A DNA stretch of 64,000 nucleotides from Bifidobacterium breve (lineage in GTDB: Bacteria; Actinomycetota; Actinomycetes; Nanopelagicales; Nanopelagicaceae): contig CAMAYZ010000002.1 in NCBI GenBank assembly GCA_945863115.1, forward strand, positions 1-64,000. Direction: 5' to 3'. This document shows positions 34,223 through 45,785 of this stretch, piece by piece. The position numbers were made by a program, and so were the translations under genes. Each line of letters begins with the position of its first letter. Position 1 is the stretch's first letter. The notes under the pieces were generated by a model, which made no database searches, was not told where the DNA came from, and worked only from the letters and a program-made list of their open reading frames with translations.

Positions 34223-35062
34223 ATGCGAATAACTTCCTGGAACTTGCTACATGGTCAAGGGGCTGCAAATTTTCGGGCTATCGCAAATACCTTAGATGTT
34301 GGTAATTCTGATTTTGTTATTGGTGTTCAAGAAGTAGATGCCTATCAAGATCGATCAGATCAAGTTTTTCAAGTCTCAGAATTGGCAAGTGAATTAGGCG
34401 CAAAGTATTTCGCTTTTGTGCGCTGTGTTATTGGGACCCCAGGATTTAAGTGGCGCAGGGTAAGAAAAGATGAGGCCGTTCTGATTACCAATTCTGGATC
34501 AACTAATTCCGGTGAAGCTGGTGGGAACTCTGATAATCCGCCTTCCTATGGGATTGGCCTCATTACAAATATTCCAGTTACAAAATGGGGGGTTCTAGCA
34601 CTTGGTAAATCTGTAATTGGCCTGCCTCTTGTTTTTCCCAGCGGTGAAGCAGATTCCGACATAAAACCAAAATTGCGGTTTATTTATGTTAAGGATGAAC
34701 CAAGATATGCGGTTGCAGCACAATTAGAAAATGGTTATACCGTTGTGAATATGCATCTCTCTTTTGTTCCTTTTGTAAATCTTTTCCAGTTGTGGCGAGT
34801 TAAGCGTTGGTTAGCAAAAATGCCAGGAAAACATATTTTGCTCGGAGACTTTAATTTGCCATTTGATTTGCCAGTTAAGTTCTCTAAGTGGAAGTCTCTG
34901 GTTTCGATGGCGAGTTATCCAACTTGGCAACCTAAGATTCAGTTTGATTACATTCTTAGCGATAACTTTGGAGCGGATAAATCAAGTCAAGAATCAATTC
35001 GGCCAATATTTTTACGAAGTGATATCAGTGATCACTTGCCAGTAACTATCGAAATTAACTGA
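34223..35062 (+). CDS. Endonuclease/exonuclease/phosphatase (EEP) family protein
   Basis: Metal-dependent phosphoesterase of unknown substrate. The 279-residue protein has the EEP motifs RITSWNLLHGQG (about 2-13), IGVQEVDAYQDR (about 33), VVNMHLSF, LLGDFNLPFD and the C-terminal SDHLPVTIEI. It has no signal peptide, so it acts in the cytoplasm. TAAGGT lies six nt before the ATG. It is divergent from nudC and its last 31 nt overlap the convergent end of adnB. Confidence 0.9.
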   Translation: MRITSWNLLHGQGAANFRAIANTLDVGNSDFVIGVQEVDAYQDRSDQVFQVSELASELGAKYFAFVRCVIGTPGFKWRRVRKDEAVLITNSGSTNSGEAGGNSDNPPSYGIGLITNIPVTKWGVLALGKSVIGLPLVFPSGEADSDIKPKLRFIYVKDEPRYAVAAQLENGYTVVNMHLSFVPFVNLFQLWRVKRWLAKMPGKHILLGDFNLPFDLPVKFSKWKSLVSMASYPTWQPKIQFDYILSDNFGADKSSQESIRPIFLRSDISDHLPVTIEIN

Positions 35063-38000
35063 TCTTCATTTAGTAAGTCAGCTGGGCGCACCGTTTCATT
35101 TGAGCCAACATAATGAAATGCGGCACTGATGTTCTCAATCTTGATTCCAAATAATTTTGAGTAAGCCAAGCGATACATCGCTAATTGAATAGCTGCGGCT
35201 GCTAAGTCAGCTCCGCTCTTGGTTTTACCAGTCTTCCAATCAACTACTTCGTAGCGCCCATCCTTCTCATAGACCGCATCAATACGGCCACGGAGCAGAA
35301 CGCCACCCAGAACAGTTTCAAATGGCACTTCAATTCCACCGGGGGCCGGATCGCGTTTAGCCCAATCACTTTCAAGCCATTTAGCTTTCAAATCTTCGAA
35401 TGGAATTTCATCCGCATCCGCTTGTGCCTTATCTGTTCCATAAAGATCATCATCATCCAAAACTTGTGGATCTTTGTATTGCGCTTCAATCCAGAGATGG
35501 AAGGCCGTTCCTCGTCTTGCATATTTATCAATGTGATTAGGCATTGGACGTCGAATATTTAAGGCCAGTGCATCTGGGTCTTCGGCGAGGTTCACTAAAG
35601 TCGAAACTGACATCCGAGTCGGAAGCTTCACTTGTAAGCCGGCTGCGCGTTCGCCTACTTCAATAATTAGAGCAATTGCATCGTTAGCTAAACTAATTTC
35701 TTCAGGCGTTTTTGCCGCATCAAGTAATTCCTGGGGTGATGCAAATGCTGAAGTTTTTAAAACAAAATCTATGGATTCGCGAACCAGATCGGAGCGAGCA
35801 GATTTGACGGGCCAAGTTCCAGTTCTAGGTTTTGTCCGGGTCGGATTCTCCGAAGTTGGTTTTTCCATTTCAAAGATTTTATTCTTGGAATTAACTGAAT
35901 CCACGACTGATTCAACTAAGTTATAAAGTGAGCTGGCATCGACACTCTCTAAGCCATTTCCGAACCAAGAAGCAGTAGCTAATAAATTAATTTTCGCACG
36001 GGTAAATGCAACATAAGCCAGGCGCCACTCTTCCTCTTCGCGTCGCTTCTTCCATGATTCTTTAACAACATCAAGTGCCTTGCGAACTTCCACATGCTTT
36101 GGCGAATTTGAAGGAAATACAAAGTCATCAAATTGTGAGGCATCGCCGCGAAGTGAAATAGGTAGCGCGGCTGAATTTGAAGTCCAGAGATCTAAACCCT
36201 TGCCCGAACTTGGGAAGTTCTCGCTCACCAGACCAGGCACGGCAACAAAATCCCATTCCGAACCCTTTGCTGCATGAATTGTAAGAATCTGAACTGCATG
36301 CTTATTAGCGGCAACTGATACTGGTTTTAGGCCACCCTCTTCTGAATCAGCAATTTTTAGCCATTCCAAGAAGGTGGAAATTGTTCCACCATTTCGGGAA
36401 AACTTTGCGGCTTCATCTAAAAATGCATCTAGATGCTTTCTGCCTTGAGCAAAGCCATCGCGAACCATAACTTCAGTATCCAAAAATAGGAAGCGCTCAG
36501 CTTCCATGATTGCATCAGTAATTGATCCAGTTAAATATCTTCGTAATTCCCGTACTTCTTTAGAGAATTTCAATAACCTTTCATAGCCAATTTCCGAGAA
36601 GTTTTCCTTTGGCGCTTTTTCAAATACTTCAAGTGCCTCAATCGCACTTCCCATCGCAAATTCTTCGGCTTCCATTACATCAGCATTTGGCGTCTCCATA
36701 ATCTTGCCAACAGTTTTGCTAAGTGACTGATCAAAGTTTGCGATTAGAGATCTAGAGAATTTTCCTAGAGCTGATAAATCTTTTGGTCCAATCGCAAGCC
36801 TTGGGCCAGTCAATAGGCGCATCAACGAACTTCCGTTGTCTGGAAAAGTTAATACCCGAAGTAAAGCCAGAATGTCAGCAACTTCTGGAACATGAATCAA
36901 GCCACCAAGTCCCACAACTTCTACTGGAATATTTCTTGCTCGAAGAGCCTGTTCAATCTCACTTATGTATTTGCGAGAACGAACCAGGATTGCGAATGTT
37001 TGTGGTGATTCAGCATCTGCCAACCGCTCAGGAGCAAACCAATGTTTCTCAAAATGTTCAGCTATGCCATTAGCTTCCATTGCAAGAGTTTCATATTGCC
37101 CACACAGCAAGTCGCCCCGACCGGCACCTTCTCGAAGTTTTAACCGCTTAACACTTGCAGCTTTGCCACCTCTTGCAACAATTAATTCACCAATTTTATC
37201 GACAGTCTGATTTGCGATTTCTAAGATATTTTCATCATTACGCCAAGTTGTGAGCAAGTTATGTTCAATACATTTACTTGAAGAATTCCCGACAAAGTGC
37301 CTACCGAAAGTATCGAGAGTCTGCGCGCTAGCGCTACGCCACCCGTAAATCGCTTGGTTTGGGTCCCCTACGGCGGTGACCGCATGGCCATTTCCGAAGA
37401 GAGCAGATAGGAATTTAACTTGGCTTACGGATGTATCTTGATACTCATCTAATAGAACAATCTTAAATTTTGCGCGTTCAGCATCGATTATCTCTTGACC
37501 GAATTCACCATTCACAAGTTTCGCTACAAGTGACATCTGATCATTAAACGTTAACAAGCCGCGCTCAAAGCGATATCTCTCATATTCATCAACCATCGGT
37601 AGAATTGCTAAACGCTCCTTAAGCGATGACTGCAAGTCGCGAACTGGGTCATTTGATTGGCTATCTGAAATCGTTGCAAACTTATCAAGTATTGATTCAC
37701 AGAATTCCCGAACTTCGGCCGTTGTCTTTCCATGTTCACCAAGTGCTGCAGAAAGTGACATAACTTTATCTACGATTGTTTTTGCAGAGTGCGAGATATC
37801 GCTGCCATTTGTGGCTTCACTCGCAAAATTATTTACAATGTTGTTTGCAATCTGCCAAGCCGCAGCCTCGCCAATTGGATCAGAAGATGCATCGACTCCG
37901 ATACGGATTGCGTGTTCTGATAAAACTCGTCCAGCATAGGAATGATAAGTAGAAACCGTAACCGCAATATCAATCTCATTTTTACTTATGGGATCTTTTG

Positions 38001-38328
38001 GAAGCAGGCCAATGGTGCGAAGTTGACGCAAGCGCTTACGAACTCTTGATGAAAGTTCACCAGCAGCTTTTCTGGTGAAAGTTAGTCCGAGTATTTCTTC
38101 AGGTTTTACAATTCCATTTGCAACTAACCAGAGAACGCGCGCACTCATGGTCTCGGTCTTTCCAGAACCAGCACCTGCGATTACAACTGTTGGCCCAAGA
38201 TGTAGAGATTCGATAATTGGAATCTGCTCATCACTTGGTCCCTTAAATTTTGGATCAATCGTGCGAAGTGCATTACCGATATCTTTCGCGGAATATTTGA
38301 TTAACTCTTTGTTTATGGAATTGCTCAT
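35032..38328 (-). CDS. adnB: AdnB-like helicase-nuclease subunit
   Basis: Half of the AdnAB double-strand-break resecting motor of actinobacteria. The 1098-residue protein carries a UvrD-type motor, Walker A VIAGAGSGKTETM (about 50-62), motif II VLLDEYQDTSVSQVKFL, motif III AVGDPNQAIYGWRSA and motif VI LAYVAFTRAKINLLA, and a C-terminal RecB-like nuclease with GRIDAVYEKDGRYEVVDWKT (about 1012-1031). Its ATG overlaps the adnA stop by 4 nt. In mycobacteria AdnB supplies the main motor. Confidence 0.93.
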   Translation of the reverse strand: MSNSINKELIKYSAKDIGNALRTIDPKFKGPSDEQIPIIESLHLGPTVVIAGAGSGKTETMSARVLWLVANGIVKPEEILGLTFTRKAAGELSSRVRKRLRQLRTIGLLPKDPISKNEIDIAVTVSTYHSYAGRVLSEHAIRIGVDASSDPIGEAAAWQIANNIVNNFASEATNGSDISHSAKTIVDKVMSLSAALGEHGKTTAEVREFCESILDKFATISDSQSNDPVRDLQSSLKERLAILPMVDEYERYRFERGLLTFNDQMSLVAKLVNGEFGQEIIDAERAKFKIVLLDEYQDTSVSQVKFLSALFGNGHAVTAVGDPNQAIYGWRSASAQTLDTFGRHFVGNSSSKCIEHNLLTTWRNDENILEIANQTVDKIGELIVARGGKAASVKRLKLREGAGRGDLLCGQYETLAMEANGIAEHFEKHWFAPERLADAESPQTFAILVRSRKYISEIEQALRARNIPVEVVGLGGLIHVPEVADILALLRVLTFPDNGSSLMRLLTGPRLAIGPKDLSALGKFSRSLIANFDQSLSKTVGKIMETPNADVMEAEEFAMGSAIEALEVFEKAPKENFSEIGYERLLKFSKEVRELRRYLTGSITDAIMEAERFLFLDTEVMVRDGFAQGRKHLDAFLDEAAKFSRNGGTISTFLEWLKIADSEEGGLKPVSVAANKHAVQILTIHAAKGSEWDFVAVPGLVSENFPSSGKGLDLWTSNSAALPISLRGDASQFDDFVFPSNSPKHVEVRKALDVVKESWKKRREEEEWRLAYVAFTRAKINLLATASWFGNGLESVDASSLYNLVESVVDSVNSKNKIFEMEKPTSENPTRTKPRTGTWPVKSARSDLVRESIDFVLKTSAFASPQELLDAAKTPEEISLANDAIALIIEVGERAAGLQVKLPTRMSVSTLVNLAEDPDALALNIRRPMPNHIDKYARRGTAFHLWIEAQYKDPQVLDDDDLYGTDKAQADADEIPFEDLKAKWLESDWAKRDPAPGGIEVPFETVLGGVLLRGRIDAVYEKDGRYEVVDWKTGKTKSGADLAAAAIQLAMYRLAYSKLFGIKIENISAAFHYVGSNETVRPADLLNEDQLISIVTGK

Positions 38329-41300
38329 TTATCAATCACCGTCCGCCCTTGTGGCTGAATGGGGCAAAGTCCTTTAACGGCGCACATTCGGCAGCGATCA
38401 TTGACGGTTGCGGTGAATTCATTGGCCGACATTGCATCTGCGGCCGCGATTACTTCAGCTTTAATTGTTTCGTGCTCTTTAACAAGTTGTGGTTTCGCCG
38501 CAGCCGATTTTCCATCTGTTCCCAAGAATAATAATTCGGCGCCAGCACTCTCTGTGCCTGGTGATTCACCACTAAAAGCTTCTTCATAAACTGCAAGTTG
38601 ATATCCGGCTAACTGCTTATGATCTTCGGCTTTCTTCTTCGAAATATCTGGAGCGCCAGTCTTCAAATCTACGATGTAGACCCGACCTTCGCTATCTACT
38701 TCAACACGGTCAACACTGCCGTTGAAAAGCGCCCGACCAATCACTTTTTCAAATTCGGCTTCAACCGCAAATAAGGTGCGCTTAGATTTATTATCTGAAT
38801 GCCACTTATAGAATTTTTCTAACTTTTCTAGGGCGAGGCTAAATTGGTAATCCCGAACCCAACCTTTATTGCCATCAATTAACTGCCAGCCATTTTCTAG
38901 ACGAGTAGCAAGTTCGTCAAAAGTTAGCCCTGGTTCGCCTTTCAACATTGCGGCTAATGAGTGGATTGCAATTCCAAGAAGTTGCGCGGTGGAATCACCA
39001 TCACGCCCACCACTCTTTTCAATAAACCATTTAAGGCCGCACTCTGAAAAAGATTGTAAGTTGCTTGGTGATACTGATACCTGGGCATCAGGAGGAAGAA
39101 TTGGTTCAGTCGTGCTTAGTTGCAATCCACCTAACCAATTTTCAACTTTAGCGCTCTGAATTTCTCTAGCAGCCAAAGTTTGCAATAACTTGGCCGAGAA
39201 CTCACTATTTTTTGAATCAGAGGCTTCAAGATTTTGACGCAACGTTGAAACCAAAGCCTGCGGTGTTAGTGATCTTGGAAGATCAACTACATCTGCTTCG
39301 ATTGAAGAAATTCCGTGGACTGCTTCGTATATCTCTTCGAAGTATTGTGAAGGTTCCGAATCATCTTCTTTGGAATACGCCGTAATAACTAAAGCTGCTT
39401 TCGCCCTGGAAATAGCCACTTTTAAGAGTCGGCGTTCATCTTCAACCAGTGCATTTGCGGCACTTACTTCAATTTCACGGCGGGCGGTTGCTTGAGTGCG
39501 TTCTGATTCAACAAGTCGCTCGCTACCAAGAAGTGAGCCGCGGGCCTTTAGATTTGGCCAGATTTCTTCTTGCAAACCAGTGATTGCAACTAAATCCCAT
39601 TCCAATCCCTTTGCGCTGTGCACAGTCATAACACTTACGACTTCACCACGTTGACCGCGGGCCGCAATTGCATCGCTCTGAATTGATTCACTAAGAATTT
39701 GATCTAAGAATAATTGTGGATCTGAACCAGGCATACGTTCGGCAAATCGTCGTGCTGATTCAAACAAAGTTGTTACGGCATCTAAATCTCGATCTGCTGC
39801 AGCCCCACGCATTCCCCCTTTTAGGGCGCGGGCACGCCAGGTATTTGCAAGTGAGTCACCTTCATAATTCTTTGCAGTGCTCCATATAGCCCAAATTAAA
39901 TCTGCAATATCAACTTTGCTTGCGCTCTTAGAGTTCATGCGAACAACTTTGCGAGCCTCGGCAATTACATCAGCGATTCGTTTCAATGAGAGGAGTTGTT
40001 CCCATGGCAGTGGCGCATCATTATTATCAATAATTTCTAAAATTATTTGGGTAGAAGATTTTGCATCATCGCCGGGCTCGCGCAGTTTTCCAATATCGAT
40101 TCGCATCTGTCGAAGTGATAGCGCATCTGATCCACCAAACTCTGAAAACAATAGCTCTTCAACTAAATCCCAATTGCTGGGAACTAATTTGATTTTCCCA
40201 AGTGCAATCTGAGCAATTGTTAAAATCGGTTTAATCGCCGGATTTTCACCAAGTGCCTGGGAATCCGAATCAATTTGGATTGGAATGTTGTTTAGAGCAA
40301 ATGCTCTTGATATTGCTGAAATTCCGGCACCCGGTGAACGCAAAATAACTGCCATTTGTGACCAGGCAATTCCATCCCGCAAATGCGCGGTTCTAAAGGC
40401 GTGGGCTATGTAATTAGCGCAATCGGATTGGCTAGCAAGCTTTGCTACGTCGATTTTGCCAACGTTGACACTAGAAGTAGCGTCTTTCGCACCTTCTAGC
40501 GCTTTGCCCGGGTTTCTAAATTTTGCAGAGATGGCATTACTTAATTCGGTAATCGCAGCAGGTGTTCGAATCGCAGTGGTTAATTCTAGAGTTTCAAAGT
40601 TGTTATTTGCGGCATATTTCCGAACGCCTTCTGGGTCCGCACCTCTAAATTGGCCAATCGCGGATTGTGGATCGGCGAACAAAATTACTCGATCACTTGC
40701 CAGCAAATCTAGAAGTTCGCGCTGAGAATTATCGCTCTCCTGAAACTCATCAATAACAATTACTTTAAATTTATTCTGGAAGGATTCCCGAATCTTCGCC
40801 TTTTTATTTAGATCCGAAATCGCCTGCGATATAATGGAACTTGAGTCAATTCGCTTCGCAGCCCCTGAAATAAAGCCATAACGGATTCCAAGAATCTCGT
40901 CATAAATTTTCCAGAAATTTGCTGCTGGTTCCCACCATGGCTCGTTTAATAAATGACCTCTTTCAATCAACTTCTTATAAGTAAAATTTCGCTCACTTGC
41001 ACGAAGGATTAAATCGCGAAGTTCCCTTGCAAAACCCTTGGTTGAAAGTGCTGGTTCTAAAACCTTTGGCCATTTAACTTGTGGTGAATGTTCTGGATTC
41101 GCAAGAAGTTCGCGGATAAATGAATCTTGCTCGGCACCAGAGATTAAAACGTATTTAGGATCATCGGCATCGATTTGGGTATTGATAATTGAAAATGCAA
41201 GAGAGTGAAATGTTCGAACAATTGGTTCAAAGGCATTCGCACCAGATTGAATAACTATCTGGTCGCGAAGTTCTGATGCCCGTTCGCGGCCGTAGGTTAA

Positions 41301-41537
41301 AACCAAAATAGAATTTGGATCGATACCAGATTTAATCTGTGACACTACGGTTTCAATTAAAGTTGAAGTTTTGCCAGTCCCTGGACCACCAAAAACAATT
41401 AACCGCGGGGCAGCAGAATCAATTACTAATTTCTGTTCAGCCGTTGCTACAAAGTTCGAGGGTTCGACGACAGGACGAAGCAGCTCTATCTTGCTTGTGC
41501 TTCTTTCACTTCGCACTTTTTGCTCAAATCGGGCCAT
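38325..41537 (-). CDS. adnA: AdnA-like helicase-nuclease subunit
   Basis: Partner of AdnB. The 1070-residue protein has Walker A VFGGPGTGKTSTLIE (about 48-62), motif II VIDEFQESDNSQRELL and motif VI LLKVAISRAKAALVITAY, then a RecB/AddB-like nuclease with VYIVDLKTGAPD (about 950-961). Four cysteines, one in SFSECGLKW (about 830) and three in CRMCAVKGLCP (about 1050), fit the iron-sulfur staple of this nuclease class. The order adnA then adnB, overlapping, is as in mycobacteria. Confidence 0.93.
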   Translation of the reverse strand: MARFEQKVRSERSTSKIELLRPVVEPSNFVATAEQKLVIDSAAPRLIVFGGPGTGKTSTLIETVVSQIKSGIDPNSILVLTYGRERASELRDQIVIQSGANAFEPIVRTFHSLAFSIINTQIDADDPKYVLISGAEQDSFIRELLANPEHSPQVKWPKVLEPALSTKGFARELRDLILRASERNFTYKKLIERGHLLNEPWWEPAANFWKIYDEILGIRYGFISGAAKRIDSSSIISQAISDLNKKAKIRESFQNKFKVIVIDEFQESDNSQRELLDLLASDRVILFADPQSAIGQFRGADPEGVRKYAANNNFETLELTTAIRTPAAITELSNAISAKFRNPGKALEGAKDATSSVNVGKIDVAKLASQSDCANYIAHAFRTAHLRDGIAWSQMAVILRSPGAGISAISRAFALNNIPIQIDSDSQALGENPAIKPILTIAQIALGKIKLVPSNWDLVEELLFSEFGGSDALSLRQMRIDIGKLREPGDDAKSSTQIILEIIDNNDAPLPWEQLLSLKRIADVIAEARKVVRMNSKSASKVDIADLIWAIWSTAKNYEGDSLANTWRARALKGGMRGAAADRDLDAVTTLFESARRFAERMPGSDPQLFLDQILSESIQSDAIAARGQRGEVVSVMTVHSAKGLEWDLVAITGLQEEIWPNLKARGSLLGSERLVESERTQATARREIEVSAANALVEDERRLLKVAISRAKAALVITAYSKEDDSEPSQYFEEIYEAVHGISSIEADVVDLPRSLTPQALVSTLRQNLEASDSKNSEFSAKLLQTLAAREIQSAKVENWLGGLQLSTTEPILPPDAQVSVSPSNLQSFSECGLKWFIEKSGGRDGDSTAQLLGIAIHSLAAMLKGEPGLTFDELATRLENGWQLIDGNKGWVRDYQFSLALEKLEKFYKWHSDNKSKRTLFAVEAEFEKVIGRALFNGSVDRVEVDSEGRVYIVDLKTGAPDISKKKAEDHKQLAGYQLAVYEEAFSGESPGTESAGAELLFLGTDGKSAAAKPQLVKEHETIKAEVIAAADAMSANEFTATVNDRCRMCAVKGLCPIQPQGRTVIDK

Positions 41538-41573
41538 GGGGCTATCTAACCCAAGGCCGCCGACAAATCCGGG

Positions 41574-43484
41574 TTATTCGGCGTTCAGGTTAACTTTTTT
41601 AGCGCGACCGACGTTACGGGCTCGCTCGTTCTGATCAAGAATTGTCTTGCGGACGCGGACGTGTTTTGGAGTTACCTCAACACATTCGTCTTCACGACAG
41701 AACTCGAGAGCTTGCTCAAGGTTTAACAATCTTGGCGGAATAATTCGGTTTGCATCATCTGCACCTGAAGAACGCATATTTGTTAGCTTCTTTTCGCGAA
41801 CAATATTTACATCCATATCTTCAGTTCGAGAATTCTCGCCAACAATCATTCCTTCATAAACTTCGGTTCCAACTTCAAGGAAAATAACGCCGCGCTCTTG
41901 CACGCCATCAACTGCGTATGCAGTAACTGTTCCGCGTCGGTCAGCAACAAGTGAACCGCTTAGACGGGTGCGAATTTCACCGTTCCAGTTTTCGTAACCA
42001 TCGAATACGTGGTGGAGTAAACCAGTTCCACGAGTTTCAGTTAAGAATTCAGTACGGAAACCTATTAGGCCACGTGATGGGACTTTGTAATCCATGCGGA
42101 TCCATCCAGTTCCGTGGTTAACCATTTGTTCCATACGGCCCTTGCGAAGCGCCATAAGTTGAGTAACAACTCCAAGATAATCATCTGGAATATCAATGCT
42201 CAAACGTTCCATTGGTTCTTGAAGTTTTCCATCAACAGTCTTCACAACTACTTGTGGCTTTCCAACAGTTAATTCGAAACCTTCACGACGCATGATTTCA
42301 ACAAGCACTGCAAGTTGTAATTCACCACGGCCTTGAACTTCCCAAGTATCTGGGCGTTCGGTATTTAGAACACGAAGTGAAACGTTACCGATTAGCTCGG
42401 CATCAAGACGGTTCTTTACTTGGCGAGCAGTTAGAAGCTTTCCTTCTTGTCCTGCAATAGGCGAGGTATTGATACCAATTGTCATCGAAATTGATGGCTC
42501 ATCAACGATGATTAAAGGCAGCGCGTGTGGCTTTTCAAGATCGGCCAAGGTTTCGCCCAAGGTAATGGTTTCAATTCCGGCAATCGCCACAATGTCACCA
42601 GGACCAGCTTCTTGCGCAGGAACACGTTCTAAACCATCGGTTATAAGCAGTTCTGAAATTTTTACTCGCTCACTAGTTCCGTCGGTCTTCATCCACATTA
42701 CGTTCTCGCCTTTTTTAATTACACCTTCGCGAATTCGGCAAAGTGCAAGACGACCAAGATAAGGAGATGAGTCAAGGTTTGTAACGTGTGCTTGTAGTGG
42801 TGCACCTTCGTGATAAACCGGAGCCGGAATCGTATTGAAGATAACTTCGAATAACGCATCCAAGTTTTCGCGATCAGGCATCACGCCGTTTTCAGGGCGA
42901 TTCATTGATGCACGACCAGCTTTTGCTGATGCATAAACAACTGGAAATTCAATTTGATCATCGTTTGCATCAAGATCCATGAACAGGCCGTAAGCCTCGT
43001 CAACAACTTCTGGAATACGTGAATCGGGACGATCGACTTTGTTGATTACCAAAATTACTGGAAGGTTTTTCTCAAGTGCTTTACGGAGCACGAAACGGGT
43101 TTGTGGAAGTGGTCCTTCAGATGCATCGACGAGAAGAATTACACCGTCAACCATTTCTAGTCCACGTTCTACTTCACCACCGAAATCTGCGTGACCTGGG
43201 GTGTCAATAATGTTTACAGTCTGGGCGCCGCGGCGAATTGAAGTGTTCTTCGCGAGAATTGTGATTCCCTTTTCGCGTTCAAGATCCATCGAGTCCATAA
43301 CACGGTCGCGGTTCTCGCCCTCTTTCTGGTGCTCGGAAAATGCACCGGATTGAGTCAACATCGCATCGACCAATGTGGTCTTGCCATGGTCTACGTGAGC
43401 AATGATTGCAACGTTACGAAGTTCATCGCGCTTCTTGAGTTCGCCAGTTATATATGGGCTTTTCTCGTATCTTATTTTTGTCAT
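41574..43484 (-). CDS. typA: Ribosome-associated GTPase TypA/BipA
   Basis: Translational GTPase involved in ribosome assembly and stress. The 636-residue protein has G1 [10 protein letters not shown] (about 30-39), the [12 protein letters not shown] switch, G3 [21 protein letters not shown]4 NKVDRPD, and the C-terminal BipA-specific domain ([17 protein letters not shown] ... [19 protein letters not shown]). Its ATG overlaps the ychF stop by one base, suggesting a ychF-typA operon. Confidence 0.97.
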   Translation of the reverse strand: MTKIRYEKSPYITGELKKRDELRNVAIIAHVDHGKTTLVDAMLTQSGAFSEHQKEGENRDRVMDSMDLEREKGITILAKNTSIRRGAQTVNIIDTPGHADFGGEVERGLEMVDGVILLVDASEGPLPQTRFVLRKALEKNLPVILVINKVDRPDSRIPEVVDEAYGLFMDLDANDDQIEFPVVYASAKAGRASMNRPENGVMPDRENLDALFEVIFNTIPAPVYHEGAPLQAHVTNLDSSPYLGRLALCRIREGVIKKGENVMWMKTDGTSERVKISELLITDGLERVPAQEAGPGDIVAIAGIETITLGETLADLEKPHALPLIIVDEPSISMTIGINTSPIAGQEGKLLTARQVKNRLDAELIGNVSLRVLNTERPDTWEVQGRGELQLAVLVEIMRREGFELTVGKPQVVVKTVDGKLQEPMERLSIDIPDDYLGVVTQLMALRKGRMEQMVNHGTGWIRMDYKVPSRGLIGFRTEFLTETRGTGLLHHVFDGYENWNGEIRTRLSGSLVADRRGTVTAYAVDGVQERGVIFLEVGTEVYEGMIVGENSRTEDMDVNIVREKKLTNMRSSGADDANRIIPPRLLNLEQALEFCREDECVEVTPKHVRVRKTILDQNERARNVGRAKKVNLNAE

Positions 43485-44569
43485 TAGTTATTAAACCTAA
43501 ATTCCACTACATCGCCATCGGACATTACATATTCCTTGCCTTCCATCCGGACCTTACCGCGGGCCTTGGCTTCCGCCATGGAACCTGCATCTACTAAATC
43601 GTTAAATGCAACGATTTCGGCCTTAATGAAACCTTTTTGGAAATCGGTGTGAATTACACCGGCTGCGACTGGCGCAGTATCTCCCTTATGAATTGTCCAA
43701 GCGCGTGTTTCTTTTGGACCCGCAGTTAAATAAGTTTGCAAACCTAAAGTGTTAAATCCGATTCGTGCAAGAGTTGAAAGTCCTGGCTCTTCTAATCCAA
43801 TTGCACCTAATAATTCCATTGCATCTGCATCATCGAGTTCAGCAAGTTCGGCCTCAGTCTTTGCATCTAAGAAAATTGCTTCAGATGGCGCAACCATTGC
43901 CGCTAATTTCTTGCGAAGTTCGGCATCAGAAAGTTCTGCCGCATCAACATTGAAAACGTATAAGAATGGCTTGGCAGTCATAAGATGCAGATCAGCAATT
44001 AAAGTTAAATCAACCTTCGAGCCGTAAAGTAATTTTCCAGAGTTTAAAACTTCTTGGGCTTCTTTTACCGCTTCAAGAATTGGCGCAACTTCTTTCTTAA
44101 TGCGCACTTCTTTCTCTAAACGAGGCAGCGCCTTTTCAATTGTCTGTAAATCTGCAAGGCCAAGTTCGGTATTGATAACTTCAATGTCAGAGGCTGGATC
44201 AACAAATGCTGCGGCACGTTCACCTTCGCGCATTACATTTTCGTCATTGAAAACTCGGATGACCTGACAGATTGCATCGGTTTCGCGGATGTTTGCTAAG
44301 AATTTATTTCCAAGTCCGGCACCTTCAGATGCACCCTTAACGATTCCGGCGATGTCTACGAATGAGACAACAGCTGGCAAAATCTTTTCAGAGGTAAAAA
44401 TCTCGGCAAGCTTTGGAAGCCGGGCATCTGGAACGCCAACCATTCCAACATTGGGTTCGATTGTGGCGAAGGGGTAATTTGCGGCTAGAACGTTGTTCTT
44501 GGTCAGAGCGTTAAAAAGGGTCGATTTGCCCACATTTGGCAGTCCGACGATTCCGATAGAGAGGCTCAC
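43484..44569 (-). CDS. ychF: Redox-regulated ATPase YchF
   Basis: OBG-family P-loop protein that prefers ATP (here G4 reads NVDAAE rather than NKxD). The 361-residue protein has G1 [15 protein letters not shown] (about 8-22), [20 protein letters not shown] and the C-terminal TGS domain ([20 protein letters not shown] ... [17 protein letters not shown]). Starts at GTG 44569 and is divergent from rmuC. Confidence 0.97.
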   Translation of the reverse strand: MSLSIGIVGLPNVGKSTLFNALTKNNVLAANYPFATIEPNVGMVGVPDARLPKLAEIFTSEKILPAVVSFVDIAGIVKGASEGAGLGNKFLANIRETDAICQVIRVFNDENVMREGERAAAFVDPASDIEVINTELGLADLQTIEKALPRLEKEVRIKKEVAPILEAVKEAQEVLNSGKLLYGSKVDLTLIADLHLMTAKPFLYVFNVDAAELSDAELRKKLAAMVAPSEAIFLDAKTEAELAELDDADAMELLGAIGLEEPGLSTLARIGFNTLGLQTYLTAGPKETRAWTIHKGDTAPVAAGVIHTDFQKGFIKAEIVAFNDLVDAGSMAEAKARGKVRMEGKEYVMSDGDVVEFRFNN

Positions 44570-44620
44570 AAGGAGTAGAGCCTACGGGGGTTTGTCAGTG
44601 CTTCCTGCCACGATACGGGC

Positions 44621-45775
44621 ATGGATGTAATTTTGGGCGTAATAATCGGGCTGGCTGTTGGCATTCTCATTGGATTTCTCGTAAAAAGTGGCAGATCTAA
44701 TTCTGATTCTACCGATAATCCACTTATCAAAGATCTCAAAGAGCAGTTAGATCGCGAGAAGAATTCAACTGCTGCAGCAACGAAATTAACTGATGAATTA
44801 GAGACCATGAAAAAGACCGTTGAGAAATTAACTGAAGCTGCCGGAGCAGCAGATTTACGTCGTGTCCGTGCAGAAACTGAGATTACTGAACAAGTTAAAT
44901 CCATGGCAAGTCATAATGAGAATTTAGTTAAGCAGACTCGTGCAATTGCTGGGGCGCTCGCAAGTTCGCAGACCCGTGGAAAATTTGGTGAAGCTCATCT
45001 AGAGAAATTATTAGAGAGCGCTGGCCTAATTGAGAACGAACATTTCACTAGACAATCAGCTTCTGAAAAAATTGGTGACTCTGGTGCAATCCCGGATGTA
45101 ACAATAAATATGCCTGGTGGCAGCGTTATTTATATTGACTCAAAGTTTCCATTCCAAAGATTCTATGAAGCATTTGAAACTGAAGATGATGTGCTCCGCA
45201 AGCAATTGCTGGTTGAACATTCAAAGGATTTGCTTGCACATATCCAAGCTCTCTCGAAACGAAATTATGCCGATCGTGGGCCATCTCCGGATTTTGTAAT
45301 TCTTTACGCACCGATTGACGCCATCTTTATTGAGGCCGTCAAAGCAATCCCAGATTTCCTAGAAACTTCATTTCGCCTCGGTGTAACAATTGCAACACCA
45401 ACTTCAATGATGGCCCTACTTCGCACAGTAGGTTATTTGTTTAGTCGAAACCGGGTTGCGGCAAATGCCGAAGAAATTCAAACTTTGGCAGTTAAATTCT
45501 TGCGAGATGTCTCTTCGCTCCACGACAAGATTGTCACGGTTGGCGATCGTTTGAAGAGCACTCTCAAGGCTTACAACGAAATGATTCCAACTGCCGAAAC
45601 CACAGTTCTAAGTGCGGCGAAGAAGATGAAGTCTCTCGATGTTTCCGGAAAGCCGCTTAAAGCTTTTCCAGAAGTATCCGAAAATTTGCGAATCCTCGAG
45701 AGTAAATTAGCCTTAGATGCCCCAGAAGATTTTATTGAAGTTGAAGAGATTTCAGATGAGGATGACGAGAAATGA
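44621..45775 (+). CDS. rmuC: DNA recombination protein RmuC
   Basis: Limits recombination between inverted repeats; predicted endonuclease-fold core. The 384-residue protein has an N-terminal membrane anchor (about 3-22), a coiled-coil (about 35-110) and the RmuC domain with GALASSQTRGKFGEAHLEKLLE, DSKFPFQRFYEAFE and SPDFVILYAPIDAIF, followed by TPTSMMALLRTVGYLF. The ATG is 51 nt from the divergent ychF start. Followed 10 nt later by a small membrane-protein gene. Confidence 0.95.
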   Translation: MDVILGVIIGLAVGILIGFLVKSGRSNSDSTDNPLIKDLKEQLDREKNSTAAATKLTDELETMKKTVEKLTEAAGAADLRRVRAETEITEQVKSMASHNENLVKQTRAIAGALASSQTRGKFGEAHLEKLLESAGLIENEHFTRQSASEKIGDSGAIPDVTINMPGGSVIYIDSKFPFQRFYEAFETEDDVLRKQLLVEHSKDLLAHIQALSKRNYADRGPSPDFVILYAPIDAIFIEAVKAIPDFLETSFRLGVTIATPTSMMALLRTVGYLFSRNRVAANAEEIQTLAVKFLRDVSSLHDKIVTVGDRLKSTLKAYNEMIPTAETTVLSAAKKMKSLDVSGKPLKAFPEVSENLRILESKLALDAPEDFIEVEEISDEDDEK

Positions 45776-45785
45776 GTAACGCTAA